Shown piece after piece: positions 1 through 7,092 of a stretch of 24,532 nucleotides of DNA (positions are counted from its first letter, which is position 1; each line of letters begins with the position of its first letter). The DNA comes from a virus: positions 1 to 24,532 of IMG/VR virus record IMGVR_UViG_3300028274_000043. One strand, given 5' to 3'. The notes under the pieces are model-generated. The model made no database searches. It had not been told where the DNA came from and was given only the letters and a program-made list of their open reading frames with translations. The position numbers and the translations under genes were made by a program.

Positions 1-1
1 T

Positions 2-706
2 AGTGCCAATGCTGTCAATATTACGACAGTCATTGCAGATGATAGTCATAATCACGTTATCAGTAATGTTGATGGATTACAAACTGCATTAGATGCGAAA
101 GCAACGCTGTCTCAATTAACTGGCACTAATACTGCTATTAGAACTTTAGTTTCTGATAGAATGCAGGTTGCTAATGTAACTGCTAGATTCGTAACTTCTG
201 ATGCATCTATTGCTACGAAGATGTCAGTTGCTAATACTCAAGCATTATTTGCTACTGTATCTGCTAACAATGCAACTATCAATAAGAAAATGTCAGTTGC
301 TAATACACAGACATTACATACATCTGTTACTGCTAACCTGAACAGTTACATTGCTAATACTAACCCTAGAATTACAAATATTCTTTCTTCGATAACTGGA
401 ACTAATACTGCTATTAGAACTTTAGTTTCTGATAGAATGCAGACTGCTAATACAACCTTATTAGTCAATGATAGGATGCAGGTTGCAAACGTAACATCAT
501 TACTAGCAAATAAATTAAACATCACAGATTCAGGTCAAGGTTTTTCTGAATCTACGGTTTTTGAATTTCCTACTGGAAACTATGACGGATCTGATTCGTA
601 TATCGGTCAAACAACAGTTGATGCCTTCGGAGTAGCATTATCCAACATATTTTCATGTATGGAACCAATTGGATCTACTGATGCAGTAGATTTAGGAACA
701 TTATAA
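2..706 (+). CDS. Long tail-fibre protein, C-terminal part (5' end outside window)
   Basis: The frame is open from base 2, so the gene starts before the window; the ATG at 161 lies inside the repeats and is not the real start. 234 residues are visible. They begin with a DDSHNHVISNVDGLQ segment of the kind common in phage fibre shafts, followed by several copies of an NTAIRTLVSDRMQ / NTQTLHTSVTANLNSYIANTN heptad-like repeat. The last ~60 residues (from GQGFSESTVFEF) are not repetitive and may be a small tip domain. The composition (A, N, T, S, V; few charges or aromatics) fits a trimeric fibre shaft at the distal tail. The next gene carries the same repeats, so the two share an origin. It is clearly a fibre; which fibre segment (gp34-37 equivalent) cannot be said. 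Confidence 0.8.
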   Translation, partial: SANAVNITTVIADDSHNHVISNVDGLQTALDAKATLSQLTGTNTAIRTLVSDRMQVANVTARFVTSDASIATKMSVANTQALFATVSANNATINKKMSVANTQTLHTSVTANLNSYIANTNPRITNILSSITGTNTAIRTLVSDRMQTANTTLLVNDRMQVANVTSLLANKLNITDSGQGFSESTVFEFPTGNYDGSDSYIGQTTVDAFGVALSNIFSCMEPIGSTDAVDLGTL

Positions 707-1128
707 ATAAATTAAAAATTAGGAGTATAGAAAATGCCAACTACAGTACAATTTAGAAGAGGAACTACGGTACAGAACGATGCCTTTACTGGTTCTGTGG
801 GAGAGTTATCAATAGATACTACTCTTGATGAGTTAAGAGTTCACGATGGTGTTGTTGCTGGTGGTGTTGCAACTGCAAGGAAATCAGAATTAACCAAGAT
901 GATGAGTGTTGCAAATACTCAAACACTACACACTAGTGTTACTGCTAATCTAAATAGTTATGTTGCTAATACTAATCCAAGAATAACAAATGTGTTAAGT
1001 TCTATTGGTTCTACTAATACTGCTATTCGTTCTTTAGTATCAACTGAATCGTCTAGAGTTGGTTTGGTTAATACTAATTTGACTGGTACCAATACTGCTA
1101 TTAGAACTTTAGTGTCTGATAGAGTACA
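119..1128 (+). repeat. Direct repeats shared by two adjacent fibre genes
   Basis: A 42-base segment at 125-166 recurs without change at 401-442, and its first part returns at 1091-1113 in the next gene (23 identical bases). A second unit, the TQTLHTSVTANLNSY coding segment, appears at about 301-375 and again at 914-988 with many synonymous changes. The repeats encode the fibre shaft and offer homology for recombination between the two genes. Confidence 0.85.
702..709 (+). promoter_or_regulatory. T4-type late promoter -10 box (TATAAATA)
   Basis: Exact TATAAATA overlapping the stop codon of the upstream fibre gene and ending 24 bases before the ATG at 734. T4-like late promoters need only this element, so the start would be near 715. 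Confidence 0.65.
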
Positions 1129-1252
1129 AGTAGCAAACAACAATACACTGTTAGGAGCTAAAGCGACATGGGATGCTCTAACTGCTACTAATACGTCTGT
1201 AAGAACTGCAGCAACTGGCGATGCAATGGCAATGAGCATTGTGTTTGGATAG
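734..1252 (+). CDS. Short tail-fibre protein with Mtd_N-like head
   Basis: 172 residues. Residues 1-48 (VQFRRGTTVQNDAFTGSVGE, then a DTTLDELRVHDG stretch) match the N-terminal head found in many marine phage fibres and in the major tropism determinant (Mtd_N family). Residues ~55-155 carry the same NTQTLHTSVTANLNSYVANTNPRI and NTAIR(T/S)LVS repeats as the gene just upstream. The C-terminus is short, with no recognisable adhesin tip, so it may be a shaft/adaptor, a decayed duplicate or a donor cassette for fibre recombination. A good ribosome binding site (TTAGGAG) lies 8 bases before the ATG, and a late promoter box lies at 702-709. Phage-fibre identity is firm; its exact place in the virion is inferred. 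Confidence 0.8.
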   Translation: MPTTVQFRRGTTVQNDAFTGSVGELSIDTTLDELRVHDGVVAGGVATARKSELTKMMSVANTQTLHTSVTANLNSYVANTNPRITNVLSSIGSTNTAIRSLVSTESSRVGLVNTNLTGTNTAIRTLVSDRVQVANNNTLLGAKATWDALTATNTSVRTAATGDAMAMSIVFG

Positions 1253-1263
1253 TATAAAATAAT

Positions 1264-1271
1264 TATAAATA
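1264..1271 (+). promoter_or_regulatory. T4-type late promoter -10 box (TATAAATA)
   Basis: Exact TATAAATA in the gap after the short fibre gene, ending 25 bases before the ATG at 1297. Confidence 0.7.
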
Positions 1272-1296
1272 TAGTAAATTAAAAGGATGACAAAAA

Positions 1297-1620
1297 ATGG
1301 CAAATACATTTAAAAACGCAGGAGTTGCGATAGGAACTTCAAGAACTACCTTATATACTGCTCCATCTGCAACGCAGTCGGTTGTACATGCATTGTATAT
1401 TAGTAACGTAGACGGAACTAATAATGCTACAGTAACAATTGAAATAACGATTGATGGTGGTATTACATATAGACATATTGGTAAAACTATTCCAGTAGAT
1501 GCGGATTCTACGTTAGTGTTAGAAAAACCAATCAATTTAGAAGCGGGAGATATTTTAGCAGTGACAGCGTCGGCAACAAGCGACCTAGAAGCAGTTGCTA
1601 GCATTTTGGAGATTACATAA
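1297..1620 (+). CDS. Small beta-rich virion-type protein
   Basis: 107 residues with no signal peptide or membrane segment. Alternating hydrophobic strands (ALYISNVDGTNNATVTIEI; STLVLEKPINLEAGDILAVT) suggest a compact beta-sandwich. Proteins of this size and pattern are frequent as structural or attachment proteins in marine myoviruses, but I cannot name a family member. It resembles the 91-residue protein at 17854-18129 in the pattern YI-N-DGT / IP-L-I-L / I-A, so the two may be paralogues. It has an AAAGGATG ribosome binding site and its own late promoter box (1264-1271). Its stop codon overlaps the next ATG (TAATG), so the following fibre gene is translationally coupled to it. A virion role is inferred from context. 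Confidence 0.7.
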   Translation: MANTFKNAGVAIGTSRTTLYTAPSATQSVVHALYISNVDGTNNATVTIEITIDGGITYRHIGKTIPVDADSTLVLEKPINLEAGDILAVTASATSDLEAVASILEIT

Positions 1621-2441
1621 TGGGTTACATAGAAAATAAAATTCTTGGTAGAGATATAAACAGTGCTACTGGTACTGCCAATACTACTACTTATTTAAGA
1701 GGTGATGATAGTTGGGCAACTCCTACTGATACAGGTTTATTAAATGTTGTTGAAGATACTACACCCCAATTAGGTGGTGACTTAGCATCTAATGGTAATG
1801 ATATTAACTTCGGTGATAACGATAAAGGACAGTTTGGTGCGGGAAATGACTTACAGATTTATCACGATGGTATTCATAGTTATATTTCTGACACTGGTAC
1901 GGGCAACTTATTTATAAAAGCGTCTAATAATCTAACATTAGAAAGTGCTACAGGTGAAAACTACTTAGCTGGCGTTGCTGATGGTTCAGTAACACTTTAC
2001 CATAATGCTGTTGCCAAACTAGCCACAACCACTGCTGGTGTGGATGTTACTGGTACAGTTGTTTGTGATGGTGCTAATCTACAAGATAACGAATTAGTTC
2101 GTCCAGTATTGAAAGACTATGCTGAAAAATGTAACAACCTCGGTGCTATTAGTGGAACAACTTCAATCAACATGGAAAGTGGTAATTATATAACCGCAAC
2201 TATATCTGGGACGACTACGTTTACATTTGACAATCCATATAATGGTTCTAATGATGGTACTTCATTCACATTAGTTCTTACTAATGGTGGTGCTTCTACA
2301 GTGAATTGGCCAGTTACGGTTGATTGGCATGATGCAACTGCTCCAACATTAACATCTAGTGGTGTGGATATGTTAGTATTCACTACTCCAAATGATGGAA
2401 GTACATGGTATGGGTTTATTGCTGGACAGGCAATGGCATGA
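1620..2441 (+). CDS. Tail-fibre protein with DLQIYHDG-type repeat
   Basis: 273 residues. Residues ~30-60 carry a TTPQLGGDLASNGNDINFGD motif, and ~75-105 a DLQIYHDG-HSYISDTGTGNLFIKAS motif. Both are hallmarks of tail-fibre shaft domains in marine T4-like phages. Residues ~155-273 form a separate beta-rich domain with an ISGTTTFTFDNP segment followed by VLTNGGASTVNW, a pattern seen at the C-termini of such fibres; the gene ends with a GSTWYGFIAGQAMA tail. The start codon overlaps the upstream stop by one base (TAATG), so expression is coupled. It has no intramolecular chaperone domain of its own; the chaperone-like gene at 4307 may serve it. Confidence 0.8.
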   Translation: MGYIENKILGRDINSATGTANTTTYLRGDDSWATPTDTGLLNVVEDTTPQLGGDLASNGNDINFGDNDKGQFGAGNDLQIYHDGIHSYISDTGTGNLFIKASNNLTLESATGENYLAGVADGSVTLYHNAVAKLATTTAGVDVTGTVVCDGANLQDNELVRPVLKDYAEKCNNLGAISGTTSINMESGNYITATISGTTTFTFDNPYNGSNDGTSFTLVLTNGGASTVNWPVTVDWHDATAPTLTSSGVDMLVFTTPNDGSTWYGFIAGQAMA

Positions 2442-2468
2442 TTTTGATTTTGATTAAGGAGATATAAT

Positions 2469-3446
2469 ATGCCTTTAGGTGCAAATAAAGTATTGTTCGG
2501 TGCAGGAACTAGAAACCAAGGCGCTGCAGCTGGGACGTTTGAAGGAAATAGTGGTGATTCTGGAATATTGTTAGATGGATGTGTGTATCAATTTTGGGAT
2601 ATAACCGTGACTGGTGCAGTTGCAACATATTTCGGTGATGGTTTGAATATGGGTAAGTCTTTTGGTGACGGCATGGCAGCTAATGGCAGTGGCCAAAGAT
2701 GTGTGACCCACGGCCATGGTTGTAATGGTTACACTGGAAAGATTGACTATGTCACCGTGAACAGTAAGAGTAACGCATCATTTTTTGGTAATATGGAAAA
2801 TAATCATATTACAGACGCAATGTCTAACAATACTAATAATCGTGCTTGTTTTACTGGTGGTAGATATTCCAATGCGTATGATGGAGATATCGATTATGTA
2901 AATATATCATCTACAGGAAATGCTAGTAACTTTGGCAGTTTATGTTTTAGTGGTACTCACATGGGAACATGTAGTAACGGAACAAGTAATAGAGCATTGA
3001 CTGCTGGAGCATGGAGAAAATATGGTGGACCATTAGCTACAATGTGTTATTTTAATATGGGATCTACTGGTAATGCTAGTAACTTTGGTAGTTTGGCCAC
3101 TGCCACGGGATTTAAGGCAGGCACTTCAAGTCTAACAAACAACCGTGCGTTGTGGGCTGGTGGAACAAGTTCAAGCAGTGTTGAGTATAGTAATATTTCA
3201 TCTGGAAGCAGTACTTCTAGTTTCGGAAATGTCCCTCAAGCATCAGGCAATTTTGCAGGTGGTCTTTGTAGTAACGGAACAGCAGGAAGAGCAGTTGGTG
3301 TAGTAGGTTATGACAATGGCTCAGGAAGTTATGTTTCATCATCAATGTATTATGTTTCTATTAGCAGCACTAGTAATTCTAGCGACTTTGGAACATTGTA
3401 TGCGGATGTTGGATCAACTGTGGGGTGTGAGTCTAATTCCACATAA
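2469..3446 (+). CDS. Gly/Ser-rich adhesin with six ~50-residue repeats
   Basis: 325 residues with a strong AAGGAGATAT ribosome binding site. A repeat of about 50 residues recurs around 41-56, 92-107, 141-157, 192-208, 238-253 and 293-310. Its core is an aromatic, an isoleucine/valine strand, then S-TGNASNFGSL, with NRA-TAGG between copies. Two of the cores are almost identical (NASNFGSL). The spacing and strand pattern suggest a kelch-like beta-propeller or a toroidal beta domain. Similar repeats occur in marine phage receptor-binding proteins. It is rich in Cys (near residues 38, 78, 85, 127, 159, 168, 193, 267), which is unusual for a fibre. It is the last gene of the adhesin series, as expected for a receptor-binding tip. 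Propeller fold and receptor role are inference. Confidence 0.72.
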   Translation: MPLGANKVLFGAGTRNQGAAAGTFEGNSGDSGILLDGCVYQFWDITVTGAVATYFGDGLNMGKSFGDGMAANGSGQRCVTHGHGCNGYTGKIDYVTVNSKSNASFFGNMENNHITDAMSNNTNNRACFTGGRYSNAYDGDIDYVNISSTGNASNFGSLCFSGTHMGTCSNGTSNRALTAGAWRKYGGPLATMCYFNMGSTGNASNFGSLATATGFKAGTSSLTNNRALWAGGTSSSSVEYSNISSGSSTSSFGNVPQASGNFAGGLCSNGTAGRAVGVVGYDNGSGSYVSSSMYYVSISSTSNSSDFGTLYADVGSTVGCESNST

Positions 3447-3464
3447 ATTATATTATAAAGGTGA

Positions 3465-4310
3465 ATGATGAGTGATATTATAAAATTGACGAAAGATGAA
3501 AGTGGGAAAGATGAAAGTGGGTTAAATGTATTAGCGACCCATAGAGGTGGACTTCAAACAATTACAGCTGAAAAATTAGCAGTAATTAGTGAGAAAATGG
3601 TCGAGGTAGATCGTGCTAATAATACTGCTGGTAAGATGAATACGCAGACTACCAGTCAGTTGATGACTTTAACAATGTTAAATGATTCTCCGTATAGGAG
3701 ATTGAGGCAATGCCTTGCTGAGATTGAAAAGACTAGAGGTACTCTAGGTGATACATATTATGCTAACAAAATGGCTCTTATTCAAATTCAACGTTGGAGA
3801 GAAATGGGTGATGATATGTCACTAGTGCGTATTGAGAAGAAAGAATATGAAATGGGCAGAAGGAAGATGTATATTGATGGAGCATTGAAAGAAATCGCTA
3901 CATTCCAATGTGCTTATGATGAGATTAGAGAGGCAAATGGTATTCCTGAGAATTGGGATGAACGTGATGCTGAAGAAGATGAAATTGCTCATCACATTAA
4001 AATGGCATTTAGAAACTGTATTAGAGATTTAATACAAAACAATGCAATGAATATGGGAACTATGGAATATTTAGAGCAATATGGTATTCATCCACAAACT
4101 GCTAGAAAGGTGGTTCAGGATTATATTGAGGAAGAAGAAAAAATGATTGCTGAAGGAAACTTTCCAACAGTGAATAGATTATATGACTTTTTAGACACTA
4201 TGGTGGAGACGTTTAAAAATGCGCATAAAGATGTGATGAACCGAATTGGTATCAAAGAAATTATAAGAAACGATTATTTATATTTAGAAAAGGAAAAGGA
4301 GAAGAAATGA
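3465..4310 (+). CDS. Conserved-looking helical protein of unknown function
   Basis: 281 residues, not recognised. It is highly charged and mostly helical, with no signal peptide or membrane segment. A short internal duplication (KDESGKDESG, residues 10-19) lies near the N-terminus. The centre has long amphipathic helices (YYANKMALIQIQRWREMGDD; an EYEMGRRKMYIDGALKEIATF stretch), and the C-terminus is a Lys/Glu helix. Tandem ATG codons at 3465 and 3468 compete. The AAAGG motif at 3458-3462 is better spaced for the second, so the true product may start MSDII. It lies between adhesin genes and a tail-fibre chaperone and overlaps the chaperone by four bases (ATGA), so an assembly or structural role linked to the fibres is plausible but unproven. 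Confidence 0.65.
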   Translation: MMSDIIKLTKDESGKDESGLNVLATHRGGLQTITAEKLAVISEKMVEVDRANNTAGKMNTQTTSQLMTLTMLNDSPYRRLRQCLAEIEKTRGTLGDTYYANKMALIQIQRWREMGDDMSLVRIEKKEYEMGRRKMYIDGALKEIATFQCAYDEIREANGIPENWDERDAEEDEIAHHIKMAFRNCIRDLIQNNAMNMGTMEYLEQYGIHPQTARKVVQDYIEEEEKMIAEGNFPTVNRLYDFLDTMVETFKNAHKDVMNRIGIKEIIRNDYLYLEKEKEKK

Positions 4311-4729
4311 ATTATTATTACGACGGAAAGGTAGACTCTTTACGGTTTTTATTTCCACAAATAAGTTGGCCTGGCGTTGTATCTGATGAAGATGCTGCAA
4401 CTGTTGGTGCCATTCCCGCACCAACACCACCTTCAATCGACCGTGCAACACAAAAAGTTGACACTATCCCAGGTGAAGAGCAATCTGGAGAATGGATTAC
4501 TTGGATTGTTAGAGATCTATCAGATTCTGAAATCTTGACCAACCTAAAATTAAAAAGAAACGGACTACTTTCCGCAACTGATTGGTATGGTGCTTCTGAT
4601 GTTACTATGCCATCAACTGTTGCGACTTGGAGACAAGAACTAAGAGATTTGCCTGCCAATACTGCAGACATTAGAAACCCAGTTTTTCCAACAGAACCAA
4701 CAGGTCTTGTAAAAATCAGTCCTCTGTAA
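4307..4729 (+). CDS. Tail-fibre assembly chaperone-like protein (Phage_tail_APC type)
   Basis: 140 residues. The C-terminal half (about 78-125) has the pattern LKLKRNGLLSATDW, then a D-TMP-TVATWRQELRDLP run, then NPVFPTEPTG. This is the signature of phage tail assembly chaperones (Pfam Phage_tail_APC / Tfa-like C-terminal domains). The N-terminal half is Pro-rich and variable, as is usual for the part that recognises the fibre. The product is thought to bind newly made fibre tips and help them trimerise in the cytoplasm. The start overlaps the previous stop (ATGA) and follows a clear AAAAGGAGAAGAA ribosome binding site. The position directly after the fibre/adhesin module supports the role. 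Confidence 0.75.
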   Translation: MNYYYDGKVDSLRFLFPQISWPGVVSDEDAATVGAIPAPTPPSIDRATQKVDTIPGEEQSGEWITWIVRDLSDSEILTNLKLKRNGLLSATDWYGASDVTMPSTVATWRQELRDLPANTADIRNPVFPTEPTGLVKISPL

Positions 4730-4760
4730 ACTTCCCTTTCCAATTTGATTATGCTATATT

Positions 4761-6305
4761 ATGTTATACGAAAATATTGATTTTGATAGAGACGAAAGCA
4801 CTTTAAATAATTTATACCACTCAGAAAACAAAACACTTTTTGAATCGACGTGTAGGAAATTATTAGATAAATGGCCTGAGTCTGAAAAAGTTTTAGAATT
4901 GCTTGGAAATTATTACCAAAAGAATAAAAATTTTGTTGATTCTTTTAAAGTTTATAATGAGATCCTCAGAATAAATCCAGACAGTTTTTGGATATATAAT
5001 AATAGGGGGACATTGTCTAGGGCAATGGGATTCTTGACAGATGCTGTTGAGGACTATACCACATCTATAAAAATCAATCCTGAAAACGCAGAAGCATACT
5101 ACAATCGTGGTAATGCATTACAAGAAATGGGACTTTTGGAAGAATCTATCTCAGATTATAAAACTGCCATATCAATCAACAAAGAATACACAGAAGCATA
5201 TGGGAATCTAGGCACAGCGTATCTTGATTATGGAGACTTAGATAAGGCGAAGGAAAATTATTTACACGCAGTCAAATTGAGACCAAACTATCCAATTGCA
5301 CATTTCAACTTGAGCGGTATAATCACATTTGTTAAAAACGATCCAGTGATCGATTATCTGGAAAGCATTTATCCGCAAGCATTAGGAATTGATAGGGGTT
5401 ATATAGCATTTTCATTAGGTAAAGCATTTGATGATATTGGGGAATATGATAAGTCGTTTAAATATTTTTATGAGGGAAATAATTTAAAGAGAAAGGGATT
5501 AGATTATAGTATATCTATGGACAAGGATTATTTAACCACCATAAAAACCGTATTCGATTCTTCTACTATTATTCCATCTAAACAAAAAAGCGAATACACC
5601 CCCATTTTTATTGTTGGTATGATGAGATCAGGAACGTCTTTGGTTGAACAAATATTATCAACACACACAAAGGTGTATGGTGCTGGTGAATTGAATTCAT
5701 TAGAAGATATTATAATTCCGTTAATAGATTCAAATAAGAATGGGTTATCTGACAATGACATAACCACTATAAGAAACAATTATACGCAAGTATTAAATTC
5801 ATTTAATGTTAATGAAAAGGTTGTTGTTGACAAAATGACTTACAATTTCCAGTGGATTGGGTTTATCCTGGCAGCATTTCCTAATGCAAAAATTATTAAT
5901 ATGGTGAGAGATCCAATTGCCACTGGTTGGTCAATATATAAACATAACTTTTCTGGTGATGATCATGAATATGCGTATAATTTAAAAGAGATTGCTGAGT
6001 TTAATAACCTATACGAAGATATGATGGCATTTTGGAAAGAGAAATTTCCTGGGAAGATATATAATGTTGGATACGAAAACTTAACAGAAAATCAATTAGA
6101 AGAATCTAAAAATATATTAGAATTTTGCGATTTAGAATGGCAAGATAAGTGTTTAGATTTCCATAAAACTAAAAGAGCAGTGAGGACTTCTAGTATTGTT
6201 CAAGTAACAAAAAAAATGTATAAAGGTAGTTCGGATAAATGGAAATCATACAAAAAATATCTGCAACCACTAATAAGTAGAATAGATAAGCACAATCATA
6301 ATTAA
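4761..6305 (+). CDS. TPR-repeat sulfotransferase
   Basis: 514 residues in two parts. Residues ~43-185 hold four to five TPR units (for example AEAYYNRGNALQEMGLLEES). Residues ~280-505 form a PAPS-dependent sulfotransferase domain: the 5'-phosphosulfate loop is G286-M-M-R-S-G-T-S293 after FIV, and the 3'-phosphate site is R383-DPIATGW-S391. The family transfers sulfate from PAPS to a hydroxyl on sugars, lipids or proteins; the acceptor is unknown. Such fusions occur in marine bacteria and some marine myophages. Both PAPS motifs look intact, so it is probably active. There is no Shine-Dalgarno before the ATG at 4761. Ile is often encoded by ATA, unlike the neighbouring structural genes, which suggests recent acquisition. 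Sulfation of a surface glycan or of the fibre itself are competing ideas. Confidence 0.85.
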   Translation: MLYENIDFDRDESTLNNLYHSENKTLFESTCRKLLDKWPESEKVLELLGNYYQKNKNFVDSFKVYNEILRINPDSFWIYNNRGTLSRAMGFLTDAVEDYTTSIKINPENAEAYYNRGNALQEMGLLEESISDYKTAISINKEYTEAYGNLGTAYLDYGDLDKAKENYLHAVKLRPNYPIAHFNLSGIITFVKNDPVIDYLESIYPQALGIDRGYIAFSLGKAFDDIGEYDKSFKYFYEGNNLKRKGLDYSISMDKDYLTTIKTVFDSSTIIPSKQKSEYTPIFIVGMMRSGTSLVEQILSTHTKVYGAGELNSLEDIIIPLIDSNKNGLSDNDITTIRNNYTQVLNSFNVNEKVVVDKMTYNFQWIGFILAAFPNAKIINMVRDPIATGWSIYKHNFSGDDHEYAYNLKEIAEFNNLYEDMMAFWKEKFPGKIYNVGYENLTENQLEESKNILEFCDLEWQDKCLDFHKTKRAVRTSSIVQVTKKMYKGSSDKWKSYKKYLQPLISRIDKHNHN

Positions 6306-6311
6306 AATTAT

Positions 6312-6319
6312 TATAAATA
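6312..6319 (+). promoter_or_regulatory. T4-type late promoter -10 box (TATAAATA) for gp13
   Basis: Exact TATAAATA ending 31 bases before the gp13 ATG (6351). With T4 spacing, transcription would start near 6325. The box overlaps the left arm of the inverted repeat at 6316-6348. Confidence 0.75.
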
Positions 6320-6348
6320 GTTCTATACAAATACATTCCGGAACTATT
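6316..6348 (+). promoter_or_regulatory. Inverted repeat overlapping late promoter and gp13 ribosome binding site
   Basis: AATAGTTC (6316-6323) pairs with GAACTATT (6341-6348). The right arm includes the only SD-like bases (GGA, 6340-6342) before the gp13 ATG. Only RNA that reads through from upstream would contain both arms; RNA starting near 6325 would lack the left arm. Confidence 0.45.
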
Positions 6349-6350
6349 CA

Positions 6351-7091
6351 ATGGCAAACCCCACTACTAGAGAAGAACTTAAAAAGTATTGTCTAAGACG
6401 TTTAGGTGCTCCAGTCATCGAGATTAACGTTGATGAAGACCAAATACAAGACCGACTTGACGATGCACTCGCATTCTATCACGACTATCACTATGATGGT
6501 ACAGAGAGAACATTCTTAAAGCATCAACTAACTGCTACTGATATTACTAATAAGTATATCGCAATCCCTACTACTGTTAATAGCATTATTGATATATTCC
6601 CTTTGGGTAATAATACAAGTTCTAATAACATCTTCAATGCTAAGTATCAAATCACACTAAACGATATTCAAAACTGGACTGGTTATCAGTTTGCTAATTT
6701 TGTAATGTCAATGGAACGTGTTGCCTTAATGCAAGAATTACTTGTGGGTAGACAACGTTACAGGTTTAGTCGTCATACTGATAAATTATATTTAGATGCT
6801 GATTGGTCAAGTTTAACTGCTGGTGAGTATGTTATTATTGAATGCTACAAAGCAATGGATCCTGAAACTTATTCACAAGTTTATGGTGATTGGTGGTTGA
6901 GACGCTATGCTACTGCGTTGATTAAAAAGCAATGGGGTCAAAACCTTTCTAAGTTTGAAGGAATGCAACTTCCAGGTGGAGTTACCTTTAATGGTACGCA
7001 AATACTACAAGATGCTACTGAGGAAATTGCTAAACTTGAAGAAGAAGTAATTACTAATCAAGGTGGTTTAGTATTTGACTTAACAGGTTAA
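6351..7091 (+). CDS. 13: Neck protein gp13
   Basis: 246 residues. The N-terminus (TREELKKYCLRRLGAPVIEI followed by NVDEDQIQDRLDDALAFYHD) is the conserved start of marine T4-like gp13, and the WWLRRYATALIKKQWGQNL segment is also typical. In T4, gp13 and gp14 form the neck/connector that seals the filled head and accepts the tail. It is shorter than T4 gp13 (about 309) but in the range of cyanophage homologues. It has its own late promoter (6312-6319) and starts the 13-14-15-16 run; the next gene begins one base after its stop. Orthology rests on recalled family features and on gene order, which agree. Confidence 0.88.
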   Translation: MANPTTREELKKYCLRRLGAPVIEINVDEDQIQDRLDDALAFYHDYHYDGTERTFLKHQLTATDITNKYIAIPTTVNSIIDIFPLGNNTSSNNIFNAKYQITLNDIQNWTGYQFANFVMSMERVALMQELLVGRQRYRFSRHTDKLYLDADWSSLTAGEYVIIECYKAMDPETYSQVYGDWWLRRYATALIKKQWGQNLSKFEGMQLPGGVTFNGTQILQDATEEIAKLEEEVITNQGGLVFDLTG

Positions 7092-7092
7092 T

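Noticed and set aside
161-706. ATG at 161 as the start of the first gene
   Set aside because: The same frame is open to the left edge and encodes fibre-type sequence, with no ribosome binding site before 161. The gene starts outside the window.
119-1128. Regularly spaced repeats considered as a CRISPR array
   Set aside because: The repeats are in frame within fibre genes, imperfect, unevenly spaced and translate to a shaft motif. No cas genes are present.
4318-4743. Open frame on the minus strand (141 codons)
   Set aside because: Antisense of the tail-fibre chaperone, which has recognisable family motifs and a good ribosome binding site. No minus-strand promoter was found.
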